From: an uncultured Succinivibrio sp.
Lineage (GTDB): Bacteria > Pseudomonadota > Gammaproteobacteria > Enterobacterales > Succinivibrionaceae
Assembly: GCA_900770725.1 (NCBI GenBank)
Contig: CAAGLL010000051.1
Coordinates: forward strand, 1-14,164
Direction: 5' to 3'
DNA length: 14,164 bases
Positions within the stretch are counted from its first letter, which is position 1; every line of letters starts with the position of its first letter. A program made the position numbers and the translations under genes. Below, piece by piece: positions 7,108-13,962 of the stretch. The notes beneath the pieces were generated by a model that saw nothing but the letters and a program-made list of their open reading frames with translations, ran no database searches and was not told the DNA's origin.

Positions 7108-7136
7108 AGTATAGGGCCGTAAACGTTTGCAAAAAG
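7108..7136 (-). promoter_or_regulatory. kinase promoter with overlapping LacI-type operator
   Basis: On the minus strand, TATACT (7108-7113) is a good -10, placed 51 nt before the kinase ATG. At 17-bp spacing the -35 would be the weak CTTTTT (7131-7136). The spacer contains the near-palindrome GTAAACGTTTGC (7119-7130, 10 of 12 positions symmetric about the central CG), which continues into the 11-mer ACGTTTGCAAA (7123-7133) that is also found before tctC. An operator between -35 and -10 fits direct repression by a LacI/GalR-family protein. Confidence 0.6.
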
Positions 7137-7257
7137 CCGTCCATGTCTCATTTTGAGCATGATGCCAAACCGCCATTGCGCGGGTGTGGCATGATAACCG
7201 GAGTACCGGGGCGCCCGTGCCGGGGTGTTCCGCCGTTTTTGAACCAGGAGGCCGTTG

Positions 7258-7746
7258 ATGTTATTTGGCAAGGCTGATTTCCATGAGATAAAGGCCCCGC
7301 TGAGCGGGAAGGCGATAGCGCTTTCGGATCTTGACGATCCGATCTTCTCAGGCAAGGTGGTGGGCGATGGCGTCGCCATCATCCCCAGCGACGGCGAGGT
7401 GGTCGCGCCGGTCTCCGGCGAGGTCTCCTTCATCGCCCCGACCCTCCACACCTATGGCATCAGGGGCTTTGACGGCATCGAGGTGCTGGTGCACCTTGGC
7501 ATTGACACCGTCAAGCTCAACGGCAAGGGCTTCAAGCCGCTCGTTGAGAAGGGCAAGATGGTCGAGGCCGGCCAGCCGCTGTGCCAGATGGACCTGGACA
7601 TGATCCACAACGAAGGCTATGACGCGACCACCCCGGTGGTCATCACCTCCAACACCATCGACGAGGTGAAGAGGCTCATCATCCGCACCGGCTTCTGCGA
7701 GGCCGGCAAGACCGCGATCATGAAGTACGCGGTCAACAAGAAGTGA
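7258..7746 (+). CDS. crr: PTS EIIA(Glc)-type phosphocarrier protein
   Basis: This 162-aa soluble protein matches the EIIA domain of the glucose family. It accepts phosphate from HPr and passes it to an EIIB domain, and in enteric bacteria it also senses carbon supply. The fold markers are APLSGKAIALSDLDDPIFSGKVVGDGVAIIPSDGEVVAPVSGEV (13-55) and the active-site stretch EVLVHLGIDTVKLNGKGF, with His79 as the phosphorylated residue. His64, in PTLHTYGIR, sits where the second active-site histidine is expected. Length is that of a stand-alone EIIA. The start at ATG 7258 is supported by AGGAGG (7246-7251), 6 nt upstream. It is divergent from the kinase across 201 bp and is closed by a terminator. 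No EIIB, EIIC, HPr or EI gene is nearby, so it must serve partners elsewhere or act mainly as a regulator. The crr symbol is by resemblance. Confidence 0.9.
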   Translation: MLFGKADFHEIKAPLSGKAIALSDLDDPIFSGKVVGDGVAIIPSDGEVVAPVSGEVSFIAPTLHTYGIRGFDGIEVLVHLGIDTVKLNGKGFKPLVEKGKMVEAGQPLCQMDLDMIHNEGYDATTPVVITSNTIDEVKRLIIRTGFCEAGKTAIMKYAVNKK

Positions 7747-7767
7747 CCTGAAGCGATTCCTGACGTG

Positions 7768-7801
7768 AAAGCGCCGCCCCGGCAACGGAGCGGCGCTTTT
7801 T
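7768..7801 (+). terminator. Rho-independent terminator after the EIIA gene
   Basis: AAAGCGCCGC (7768-7777) and GCGGCGCTTT (7790-7799) form a perfect 10-bp stem around a 12-nt loop, running into five Ts. It begins 21 nt after the EIIA stop. The minus-strand AAA-ATPase gene converges on it and ends at 7820, so it may weakly serve that gene as well. Confidence 0.88.
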
Positions 7802-7819
7802 CACGCTAAAAGACGGGAG

Positions 7820-9580
7820 TCAGACCAGCTTCGCGGCCTTGCATTTGTCACCTGCAAAGACCACAGCCCAGCAGTCAAGGTTGCCTATGGCCCTGACATT
7901 GGGCGCATCCTTGCATTGCAAGAGCCGCTCCTTGGCCTCGGATAACTTGGCCTTTACGGCCTCATCGCTGTCCTTGCTCTTTGGCAGATACTTGATCTCA
8001 AATAGGAAGTTGCGCCCATCCTCGTTGCGGTTCATCACGAGCAGGTCGGCGATGCCCCGCTCCCTGGTGTCGAACTTCAGGCAAGGGGAGAGCATGCCGC
8101 TCCTATCGGCGGCGATCGCATCGTCAAAGCACATCTGCAAGGCCATTTCATCAAAGCGGGAGGCTCCATCATCAAGCAGGCAGTCGCTCAACTTCTTTGC
8201 GGCCGCTATCAGCTGGGATACGCCGGGCCTGCTTGAACACACCATGTCGAGATTGATTTCAGGAAAAAAAGTCGGAAATTCCCGCTCCTCCTTGAAAAGC
8301 ATCACGAAAGCCTGGTGGAAGGCCCCGTTTGCGCACCTGAGAGAAGCCATGGGCTGATCCTTGCTGCCGCGCCCTGCATACGAGAGAAAGCCCTGGCACT
8401 TGAGCAACTGCATGGCCTGAGCGGCGCCAAGATGGCCGGTCTGGTCCAATTTCAGACTGAGTCCTGCCGCTTCATCAAAGGCGAACGGCTCCTTTGAGAA
8501 GATTTCCTCTTCAAGCTCATCCTTGGCCTTTGGATCGACAAGCCCCATCAAAAACTCGATCCTTAAGCTCTCTGCCGCGATGATGTCCAAGGGGAGGCGG
8601 AACGGGATGCGGCCTTCGTACAATACATGCCAGATGTAGTCAAGGCAGATCCCCGTGTTGTAAATCCCCTCTCCGCCTTGGGGTGTAAAGCACTGCCCGG
8701 CAAAAAGCCTTTCCATGGCCTCGAGGAGCTGTTTTTTCTTCACCCCCTTGAGCCGCCTGAAGTTGACCGTCTCGTCTATGACCGAGGAGAGCTCATCGCG
8801 CGTAAGTCCTTCCATGGCGCTGCATTCGGGCCGTGCGCTGATGTCGATTTGGCCGTTGAACGCGGAGGATATCAAGTCGAGGGTGAGCGTGGTCACGCCG
8901 GTTATGAAGATCCTGGCGATCGGGCTTGAAGGCGCGGTGCCGCAATAGCGCTTGAGGCATGCGTAAAAGCGCTTGATAAAGCCTTCATTATCCCTTGAAG
9001 TGGAAGTTATCCTCTTAAATTCATCTGTGTCCCTTGAGAGCACATCATTGGCGAAATGATCATATTCGTCAATTATGATGTAGAGCTTTTCTCCTTTTTT
9101 TGCCTTTCGGGAGAAATTTGCCAAAAAAGCGGACATGACTTCGGTAGGATTCATGCTCCTGGCGGACTTGGCAAAGTCATCGTCTATTCCTTTGTCTGGG
9201 TATGACCCGGAAAACATCACAAGGCTGTCAATTATGCTTGAGGCAAATGAATGCTCAATTTCACCAGGTTTTGATGAAACGTATGAAAAATCGAAATCCA
9301 GGCAGCAATATGAATTTGCAAGCGCTGTCTTATGGGAGGCAATCCAGGTTCCCTTGAAGTTCTTTTCAAACTGGTCCGTTGAGGCGATGTCGTAGTAGTT
9401 CTGCAAGAGGACGGTGAAGAACGTCTTGCCGAACCTGTGCGGGCGCAGAAATACGGCGACTTCGGACTCAAGCCCGTTTTCAAGCCACTCTATGTACCTC
9501 GTCTTGTCCACGAGCACGAGGTTGCTCGCGATGGCCTTGGCAGAGGAAATGTTCAACAGGTCGATCTTCTTGAATGGCAT
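7820..9580 (-). CDS. AAA-ATPase-like protein with C-terminal PD-(D/E)XK nuclease-like domain
   Basis: This 586-aa protein belongs to the AAA-ATPase-like/DUF1703 type, whose cellular role is not established; nucleic-acid or mobile-element related functions have been suggested. The N-terminal NTPase domain has a variant Walker A, RPHRFGKT (46-53; RPRRFGKS is more usual), and Walker B LYIIIDEYDHF (166-176). The C-terminal domain has the PD-(D/E)XK signature: GIADLLV with Asp512, then FLFEIKYLPKSKD with Glu528 and Lys530. The motifs look intact. The start at 9580 follows GTAGGA at close spacing and begins with the expected family N-terminus (MPFKKIDLLN). Base composition is more AT-rich than the neighbours and codon bias is weaker, which suggests horizontal transfer. 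It lies 74 nt downstream of the MFS gene on the same strand and could be co-transcribed, though I see no functional link. Confidence 0.85.
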   Translation of the reverse strand: MPFKKIDLLNISSAKAIASNLVLVDKTRYIEWLENGLESEVAVFLRPHRFGKTFFTVLLQNYYDIASTDQFEKNFKGTWIASHKTALANSYCCLDFDFSYVSSKPGEIEHSFASSIIDSLVMFSGSYPDKGIDDDFAKSARSMNPTEVMSAFLANFSRKAKKGEKLYIIIDEYDHFANDVLSRDTDEFKRITSTSRDNEGFIKRFYACLKRYCGTAPSSPIARIFITGVTTLTLDLISSAFNGQIDISARPECSAMEGLTRDELSSVIDETVNFRRLKGVKKKQLLEAMERLFAGQCFTPQGGEGIYNTGICLDYIWHVLYEGRIPFRLPLDIIAAESLRIEFLMGLVDPKAKDELEEEIFSKEPFAFDEAAGLSLKLDQTGHLGAAQAMQLLKCQGFLSYAGRGSKDQPMASLRCANGAFHQAFVMLFKEEREFPTFFPEINLDMVCSSRPGVSQLIAAAKKLSDCLLDDGASRFDEMALQMCFDDAIAADRSGMLSPCLKFDTRERGIADLLVMNRNEDGRNFLFEIKYLPKSKDSDEAVKAKLSEAKERLLQCKDAPNVRAIGNLDCWAVVFAGDKCKAAKLV

Positions 9581-9654
9581 GGCATCCTACTGTAGTGGTC
9601 TCAAAATCTGTGTCGCGTGCAGCTCAGGCCCGTCCATGGCCTTTGAATCTTGAA

Positions 9655-11046
9655 TCAGGGCGCCCTTGGTTTCAAGGCCTTGCGGCTTGACGCAAGCCCC
9701 TTCAGGCAGAAGCACAGCCCGGCAATCCCAAGCGCAGTTGAGATCATGAAGGAGATGCCAAGCGATCCCTGGAGTTCCTCAAGGTACTTGAAGCTCCTTG
9801 CAGGTGCGGCGAGGGTGAGCGCGAACACCGCGCTCACCAGCGCCATGCACAGCGACATCCCGGCGTTGCGGGTCATCGACTGGAGCGCCGAGACGAGCGC
9901 GAAGCGCGAGCGGTCGACGCTGTTCATGACGATGGTGGTGTTGGGAGCTGAGAACAGGCCAAAGCCGATGCCGCACAGCGCCTGCCCCAGGAAGAGCACC
10001 TCCATGGGCGAGGAGGCGGTGAGCCTTGAGAACACGAAGGTGCCGATGGTGGACAGGCTCATGCCGGCAGTGACTATGGCGTTGGGGCTGACCTTGGTCG
10101 CAAGCTTCCCCGAGAAGGGGGAGACCAGGCACTGCAGCCCCGGCTCGATGATCATGATGAGCCCGGCCTCCATTGCGCTGAAGCCGCGCAGCAGCTGCAG
10201 GTGCATCGAGAGCAGCAGCGCGATGGCGAAGGTCGCCATGTAGTTGCAAAGCGACGCCCCGAGTGCGCAGCCGAGCACCGGGTTCTCCCACAGAAGCGTG
10301 ATCCTCATGAACGGGTGCTTCGAGCGCTGCTCGAGGGCGAAGTACCAGGCGATGAGCGCGACTCCGGCTCCAAGCGGGGCGAGCATGATCATGCCGGCGT
10401 TGAGGCGCTCGAGCGAGTAGAAGAAGAGCACGAGCCCCGCGCAGGCAAGCGCCATCTTGAAATATGGGTAGTAGGTGGTGTTGGGGCGGTCTGCCTTGAT
10501 GTGCAGCGACATCGCAACGGCGATGAGGTTCAGCGTAGCCGAGATCAGGAACATGCTCCGCCAGCCCAAGGTGTCGGTGAGCACGCCGCCCAGGCTTGGC
10601 GAGAGCGTGAGCCCGGCGTAGACCGCCGCGACCGACAGTCCTATGGCCGCGCCGCGCTTGTCCCTGCTGATGTTGTCGCTGAGCACTGCGGTCGCCGTCG
10701 CGAAGATCACCGAGTTCACGCATCCCTGCACTGCGCGCGCGGCCACGAGGATCCAGAAAGTGGGCGAGAGCGCCACCGCGATCGCAGCGAACGCGGCGGC
10801 GGCCGCGCCAATCGTGTAGGTCCTGCGGTAGCCTAAGCGGTTTGCCAGTGCCGAGGAGGGCAGCAGGAACGCCGTCACCGAGATCACGTAGGCCGAGATG
10901 GCGTAGGTGATGTACTCGGGGTTTACGGAAAACTCCCGCGAGATCGCGTCGACCGCGATGTTGAGCGAGCTCGACATGAACGAGCTTGAAAACGAGGTGA
11001 GGCAGACTGATGCCAGCAGAAAGAAGCGCGTGTCCATGGGCGCCAT
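9655..11046 (-). CDS. MFS transporter, DHA2-type drug/proton antiporter family
   Basis: This 463-aa inner-membrane protein is a major facilitator of the 14-helix drug:H+ antiporter type, expected to export small molecules using proton motive force. Family signs are SLNIAVDAI in helix 1 (27-35), motif A-like ALANRLGYRRTY (66-77), the RxxxG motif ARAVQG (103-108), and the antiporter motif C region GLTLSPSLGGVL (145-156) followed by GWRSMFLI. Hydrophobic segments continue to a basic C-terminus. The start is uncertain: ATG 11046 and ATG 11037 are both possible. An AGAGG lies upstream but 13 nt from the first ATG, which is long. It is divergent from the YfcE-like gene, with 107 bp between the two starts; TACAAT on the minus strand (11103-11108) is a possible -10 without a good -35. 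The substrate is unknown. Confidence 0.88.
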   Translation of the reverse strand: MAPMDTRFFLLASVCLTSFSSSFMSSSLNIAVDAISREFSVNPEYITYAISAYVISVTAFLLPSSALANRLGYRRTYTIGAAAAAFAAIAVALSPTFWILVAARAVQGCVNSVIFATATAVLSDNISRDKRGAAIGLSVAAVYAGLTLSPSLGGVLTDTLGWRSMFLISATLNLIAVAMSLHIKADRPNTTYYPYFKMALACAGLVLFFYSLERLNAGMIMLAPLGAGVALIAWYFALEQRSKHPFMRITLLWENPVLGCALGASLCNYMATFAIALLLSMHLQLLRGFSAMEAGLIMIIEPGLQCLVSPFSGKLATKVSPNAIVTAGMSLSTIGTFVFSRLTASSPMEVLFLGQALCGIGFGLFSAPNTTIVMNSVDRSRFALVSALQSMTRNAGMSLCMALVSAVFALTLAAPARSFKYLEELQGSLGISFMISTALGIAGLCFCLKGLASSRKALKPRAP

Positions 11047-11153
11047 TTTAGCCGTTCATCCTCTTTGGCGCATGCGCCCGACCGCCCGCGCCGCGCGTGG
11101 AAATTGTAAGATTGACTAAGGAAAAACACTTGCGCTTTGAGGGGGAACATGAG

Positions 11154-11744
11154 ATGCGCTACCTGATACTCTCCGACATCCACGGCGGCAACTACGAGCT
11201 CAAGGAGGCCTTGGGGTACTTCGGCAAGCTCAAGTGCGACTTCCTGATCCTGCTTGGGGATCTGCTCAACCACGGGCCGCGCAACCGCGTCCCCGGCGAC
11301 TACGATCCGATGGAGGTGGCCCCGCAGCTTGAGCAGTACAAGGAGAGGATCATCGCGGTGCGCGGCAACTGCGACAGCGAGGTCGACCAGATGGTCTTCC
11401 CGTTCCCTTGCACCGCGCCTTACGGCTGGGTGCTCGTCCCGTTCGAGGATCGTGTGATCAGGGTGCTCCTGACCCACGGGCACCTCTACCGCTATTCATC
11501 TGACGACGAGCGCGAGCGCATGGGGCTGCGCCGTGGCGACATCGTGCTCTCCGGGCACACCCACGTAAGCGGGATCTTCACGATGCCAAGCGGCGTGGTG
11601 AACGTGAACCCAGGCTCCACCACCATCCCCAAGGGCGGGACCAAGGCCGGGTTCGGGTTCATGGACGAGCGCGGGATCCAGCTCTTCGCACTCGACGGAT
11701 CGAGCGTCGCCGCGCTTGCCTTCTCATCCCTGCCGAGGCCCTGA
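11154..11744 (+). CDS. yfcE: YfcE/MJ0936-type metallophosphodiesterase
   Basis: This 196-aa cytoplasmic enzyme is a calcineurin-like phosphoesterase, a two-metal hydrolase of phosphodiester bonds. All metal-binding motifs are visible in order: SDIHG (Asp8, His10), LLGDLLNHG (Asp36), RGNCD (Asn72), THGH (His108) and SGHTH (His135, His137). The C-terminal VNVNPGSTTIPKGG (149-162) is typical of YfcE relatives. Length is close to E. coli YfcE. The start at ATG 11154 is supported by GAGGGGGA (11139-11146), 7 nt upstream, and by the immediate MRYLILSDIHG; a GTG at 11097 would add a non-conserved stretch. It is divergent from the MFS gene. The natural substrate of this family is not settled, so the function stays general. 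Confidence 0.9.
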   Translation: MRYLILSDIHGGNYELKEALGYFGKLKCDFLILLGDLLNHGPRNRVPGDYDPMEVAPQLEQYKERIIAVRGNCDSEVDQMVFPFPCTAPYGWVLVPFEDRVIRVLLTHGHLYRYSSDDERERMGLRRGDIVLSGHTHVSGIFTMPSGVVNVNPGSTTIPKGGTKAGFGFMDERGIQLFALDGSSVAALAFSSLPRP

Positions 11745-11804
11745 GCGCGCATTGGGCCTCCAGATGAGAGGTATGGCACAGATTGGACAATGCAGGTGGG
11801 GTGA

Positions 11805-11827
11805 AGAGATCTGATCTCTGCTAAGAT
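11805..11827 (+). promoter_or_regulatory. candidate promoter and palindromic operator of the YhcH-family gene
   Basis: AGAGATC (11805-11811) and GATCTCT (11813-11819) are perfect inverted arms around a single T, forming a 15-bp palindrome too tight to be an RNA hairpin and so more like a protein-binding site. The -10-like TAAGAT (11822-11827) follows two bases later. No acceptable -35 lies 17 bp upstream of it, which would fit an activator-dependent promoter with the palindrome in the -35 to -10 interval. The ATG is 35 nt beyond the hexamer. Confidence 0.4.
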
Positions 11828-11862
11828 TCCTGCAATCAAACTGCTTTTGGAGATACAAACAC

Positions 11863-12315
11863 ATGTTCGCATCATCAATCGATCTCGCCGAGAAGTACGA
11901 CTACCTCGATCCGAAGTTCAAGGCCGCCTACAAGTGGCTCAAGGACAACGATGTCACCAAGATGAAGGATGGCCGCTACGACATCGTCGACGGCGTGTTC
12001 GCCCTGGTCCAGCGTTACAAGACCGTGCCGCTTGCCAAGGCGAGGTTCGAGGCCCACAAGGATTACTTCGACATCCAGTACCTCGCCGAGGGCGAGGAGA
12101 CCTTCGGGGTCGCGCTACTCAAGGACGCCAAGCTCAACGAGTCCAAGCCCGAGAACGACGTCTGGTTCTACGACACCCCTGCCTTCTACACTCCTGTGAA
12201 CCTCAAGAAGGGCGACTTCGTGGTCGTTCCGCCTGAGGAGATCCACATGCCCCGCGCCGCTTACAACGGCAAGGAGATGGACGTGGTGAAGGTCGTGGTC
12301 AAGGTCAAGCTCTGA
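11863..12315 (+). CDS. YhcH/YjgK/YiaL-family protein (sugar-processing cupin-like enzyme)
   Basis: This 150-aa cytoplasmic protein is of the YhcH/YjgK/YiaL family, a beta-sandwich fold whose best-known members act on sugars (NanQ, formerly YhcH, is linked to sialic-acid anomer conversion; YiaL sits in a sugar-uptake operon). Family landmarks are FEAHKDYFDIQYLAEGEE (62-79), with His65 and Asp70, and GDFVVVPPEEIHMPRAA (117-133), with His128, as probable metal or active-site residues. Length is normal. The ATG at 11863 is preceded by GGAGA (11849-11853) at a rather long 9-nt spacing. It stands alone between its own promoter-like region and a tandem hairpin. The sugar cannot be inferred; the nearby kinase and transporter suggest, but do not prove, a shared carbohydrate pathway. 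Confidence 0.88.
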   Translation: MFASSIDLAEKYDYLDPKFKAAYKWLKDNDVTKMKDGRYDIVDGVFALVQRYKTVPLAKARFEAHKDYFDIQYLAEGEETFGVALLKDAKLNESKPENDVWFYDTPAFYTPVNLKKGDFVVVPPEEIHMPRAAYNGKEMDVVKVVVKVKL

Positions 12316-12318
12316 TCC

Positions 12319-12366
12319 AAGACTATTTCAGTCTTAGACGAAGGCAGCCGCAAGGCTGCCTTCGTC
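12319..12366. terminator. tandem hairpins between convergent genes, probable bidirectional 3' end
   Basis: Two hairpins follow the YhcH-family stop. The first is AAGACT/AGTCTT with a 5-nt loop (12319-12335). The second, 12337-12366, has perfect 13-bp arms (GACGAAGGCAGCC and complement) closed by GCAA, a GNRA tetraloop. Neither has a real U-tract. The position between convergent genes makes transcription termination or 3'-end protection likely. Confidence 0.6.
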
Positions 12367-12382
12367 GTAGATGGGGCAGGGC

Positions 12383-12401
12383 GATTGCGCGCGGCGCAAT
12401 C
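12383..12401 (-). other. hairpin just past the stop of the small secreted-protein gene
   Basis: GATTGCGC (12383-12390) and GCGCAATC (12394-12401) form a perfect 8-bp stem with a 3-nt loop, 5 nt beyond the minus-strand stop codon. It lacks a T-run. Together with the tandem hairpins at 12319-12366 it fills the convergent gap. Confidence 0.5.
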
Positions 12402-12406
12402 GGGGA

Positions 12407-12769
12407 TCAGCGGTTTTGAAGCACCGCCTGGCACTTCTCGGAGAAGCTTTTCACAGCCTCGAGATCGGAGCGCGAGAGATCGGATTTCTCCTCGGCCTGC
12501 TTGACGCGCGAGAGCACCTGATCGAGCACGGCCGTGTCAGAGCAGTTCTTCAAGGTGACGTCGGGCACTGTGAAGCTTGAGGCCGCGGGGGATGCGGCGG
12601 CATCCTTTGGCGCGGCGCTGCCCTGCGCTGAAGCTGCGCCTTTAGCAGCGCTTTTCCCGTCAGCATCTGCCGCACTCTGCGCTGCGGATCCTTGATCCTC
12701 AGCAAGGCAGGGCAGGGCGGCGCAGCAGAGCGCGGCTGCTGCGGCAAGGGCAAGGAATGAATGGTTCAT
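12407..12769 (-). CDS. small exported protein with Ala/Ser-rich linker, unknown function
   Basis: This 120-aa protein is not recognised. It has a Sec signal peptide (residues 1-23, MNHSFLALAAAAALCCAALPCLA, cleavage before EDQ). A low-complexity linker rich in Ala, Ser, Lys and Asp follows (about 25-65). A compact, probably helical C-terminal module comes last (about 66-120) with two cysteines, Cys76 and Cys113, that could form a disulfide. The linker suggests the C-terminal module is held away from a membrane or wall, or simply exported. The start at 12769 is secure: AGGAGGAG lies 3-5 nt upstream and the signal peptide begins at once. It is the second gene of a minus-strand operon, 40 nt behind the 373-aa exported protein, and the two are likely to work in the same compartment. 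Confidence 0.75.
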   Translation of the reverse strand: MNHSFLALAAAAALCCAALPCLAEDQGSAAQSAADADGKSAAKGAASAQGSAAPKDAAASPAASSFTVPDVTLKNCSDTAVLDQVLSRVKQAEEKSDLSRSDLEAVKSFSEKCQAVLQNR

Positions 12770-12809
12770 CGTCTCCTCCTCTTGGTGATGAGGGGATCTT
12801 AGCCCCGTC

Positions 12810-13931
12810 TTAATCGCGCGAGAAGAGCTGCCTGATGGCTGCGATTTTTGAGTAGAAGACATCCGCAGGAAGGCTTTGCAGGTAGGCAGGCTTCTCCTGC
12901 AAGTGCATTGGGCTTTCAGATTGTCCCTTGCGCACAGCTTCGATCCTGTCATGCGCCCAGCTGCGGCGTGCGCTGTCCACTGCATAGGCGTCTGCTAAGG
13001 CGGAGACAATTCCCGCCAGGGTGCCGGCGGCTGCTGAGGGGATCGAGGCGATGCCAAACCCGCTTGCAAAACCGGCCAGCGCCCCTGCCGCCGCGGCGCC
13101 GGCCATGTAGCCTGGGTTTTCCGAGGCAGGCTCGGCAAGATCGGCGCAAAAGCCGCCTGCAGCCCTTGCCAAAATCAGGATCCCGGTGCGGTGGTCCTGT
13201 CCGTCGCAGACGCGGCTTCTCATCAAGCCGGCCTTGCCAATCCGCGCGCCAGCCTCCCGGGGACTTATTCTCCCGTTCCAAAGCTCCAGCTCGGATGAGC
13301 GCACAGACTGCTCGTAGTAAAAGCCGCGCCTTAAGGCGCCGCCGATCCCGTCGAGGCCGCGTGAACGCTCCTCGCGGATCTTGCCGCGCTTTAAAAACTC
13401 GCGCGTGCACCAGGAGAGGCCCTTTTGGACTTGTGGATCGTAGAAAAGCGCATCCTCGAGGGTTCCGTAGTTGTTGAGCAATGACATGGCAGCGCGCATG
13501 GCCTGCTCGGCCTCGTAGTAGTTGACGTACTTGTGCCCGTCGGCGTACTCGGTCTTGAGCTTTAGGATGAAGGCGTCGCTGCTGAAGGCGGGGGAGGCAG
13601 GATTGAGCTCGCGGGCCAGGTAGCTTAAGTCCAGGATGGTCCTCGCGCGCTTGGCCTGCTTGGCGCCAGGCCTCATGACCGATGGGATGTCCTCATCCGG
13701 GACATTGACGTAGCGGCTTGACGAGGCTATCTGCTGCAGGCTTGCCTGGTTTGCAACCTGGGCCGTGTCGTACTCTGGCAGATCGAAGAGATTTGTCGTT
13801 TCATTGGAAAAGCCGGAATTTGGCGACGGTCCTGAATGATGCTGTCCGTGCGGCATTGCCAAGGCGCACTGCCAGAGCAGCAGCAATGCTGCTGCTGCTG
13901 CGGCGGCTTTCGCGATGGCTGGCAGTTTCAT
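12810..13931 (-). CDS. exported protein with Ala/Gly-rich hydrophobic segment, unknown function
   Basis: This 373-aa protein belongs to no family I can name. It has a long signal peptide (1-25: MKLPAIAK, a run of Ala and Leu, cleavage after CALA). A His/Ser/Asn-rich mature N-terminus follows (26-45). The middle (about 90-240) is charged and helical, rich in Tyr, Arg and Glu. Then comes a 45-residue Ala/Gly-rich hydrophobic stretch (274-318, with GALAGFASGFG and AAGTLAGIVSALADA) that resembles glycine-zipper membrane hairpins, and a polar tail. Four mature-part cysteines can be seen (175, 242, 262 and the signal-peptide-proximal Cys22 excluded, leaving three). The start at 13931 follows AAAGGA at long spacing; a good promoter lies just upstream. 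It is followed by the small exported protein after 40 nt. A GCA/CTG-rich tract encodes the Ala run of the signal peptide. Confidence 0.72.
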   Translation of the reverse strand: MKLPAIAKAAAAAAALLLLWQCALAMPHGQHHSGPSPNSGFSNETTNLFDLPEYDTAQVANQASLQQIASSSRYVNVPDEDIPSVMRPGAKQAKRARTILDLSYLARELNPASPAFSSDAFILKLKTEYADGHKYVNYYEAEQAMRAAMSLLNNYGTLEDALFYDPQVQKGLSWCTREFLKRGKIREERSRGLDGIGGALRRGFYYEQSVRSSELELWNGRISPREAGARIGKAGLMRSRVCDGQDHRTGILILARAAGGFCADLAEPASENPGYMAGAAAAGALAGFASGFGIASIPSAAAGTLAGIVSALADAYAVDSARRSWAHDRIEAVRKGQSESPMHLQEKPAYLQSLPADVFYSKIAAIRQLFSRD

Positions 13932-13962
13932 AAAAAAGGCGTCCTTTCATCAAATCAGTTGG

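Noticed and set aside
7141..7257. CRP-type site or clear sigma70 promoter for the EIIA gene
   Set aside because: TTGAGC (7153-7158), TTGCGC (7176-7181) and GATAAC (7193-7198) are present but at wrong spacings, and no TGTGA-N6-TCACA pattern is seen.
9580..9655. Functional pairing of the MFS exporter with the AAA-ATPase as one system
   Set aside because: They share strand and a 74-nt gap, but differ in base composition, and neither family is known to work with the other, so adjacency alone is not enough.
9779..10723. Minus-strand frame of 314 codons within the MFS gene, second frame
   Set aside because: It is rich in Arg, His and Gly and has no motif; the MFS frame explains the region.
13880..13910. 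GCA/CTG-rich tract near the right end as a possible functional microsatellite
   Set aside because: It encodes the Ala/Leu core of the signal peptide of the 373-aa protein and is interrupted, so phase variation by slippage is not well supported.
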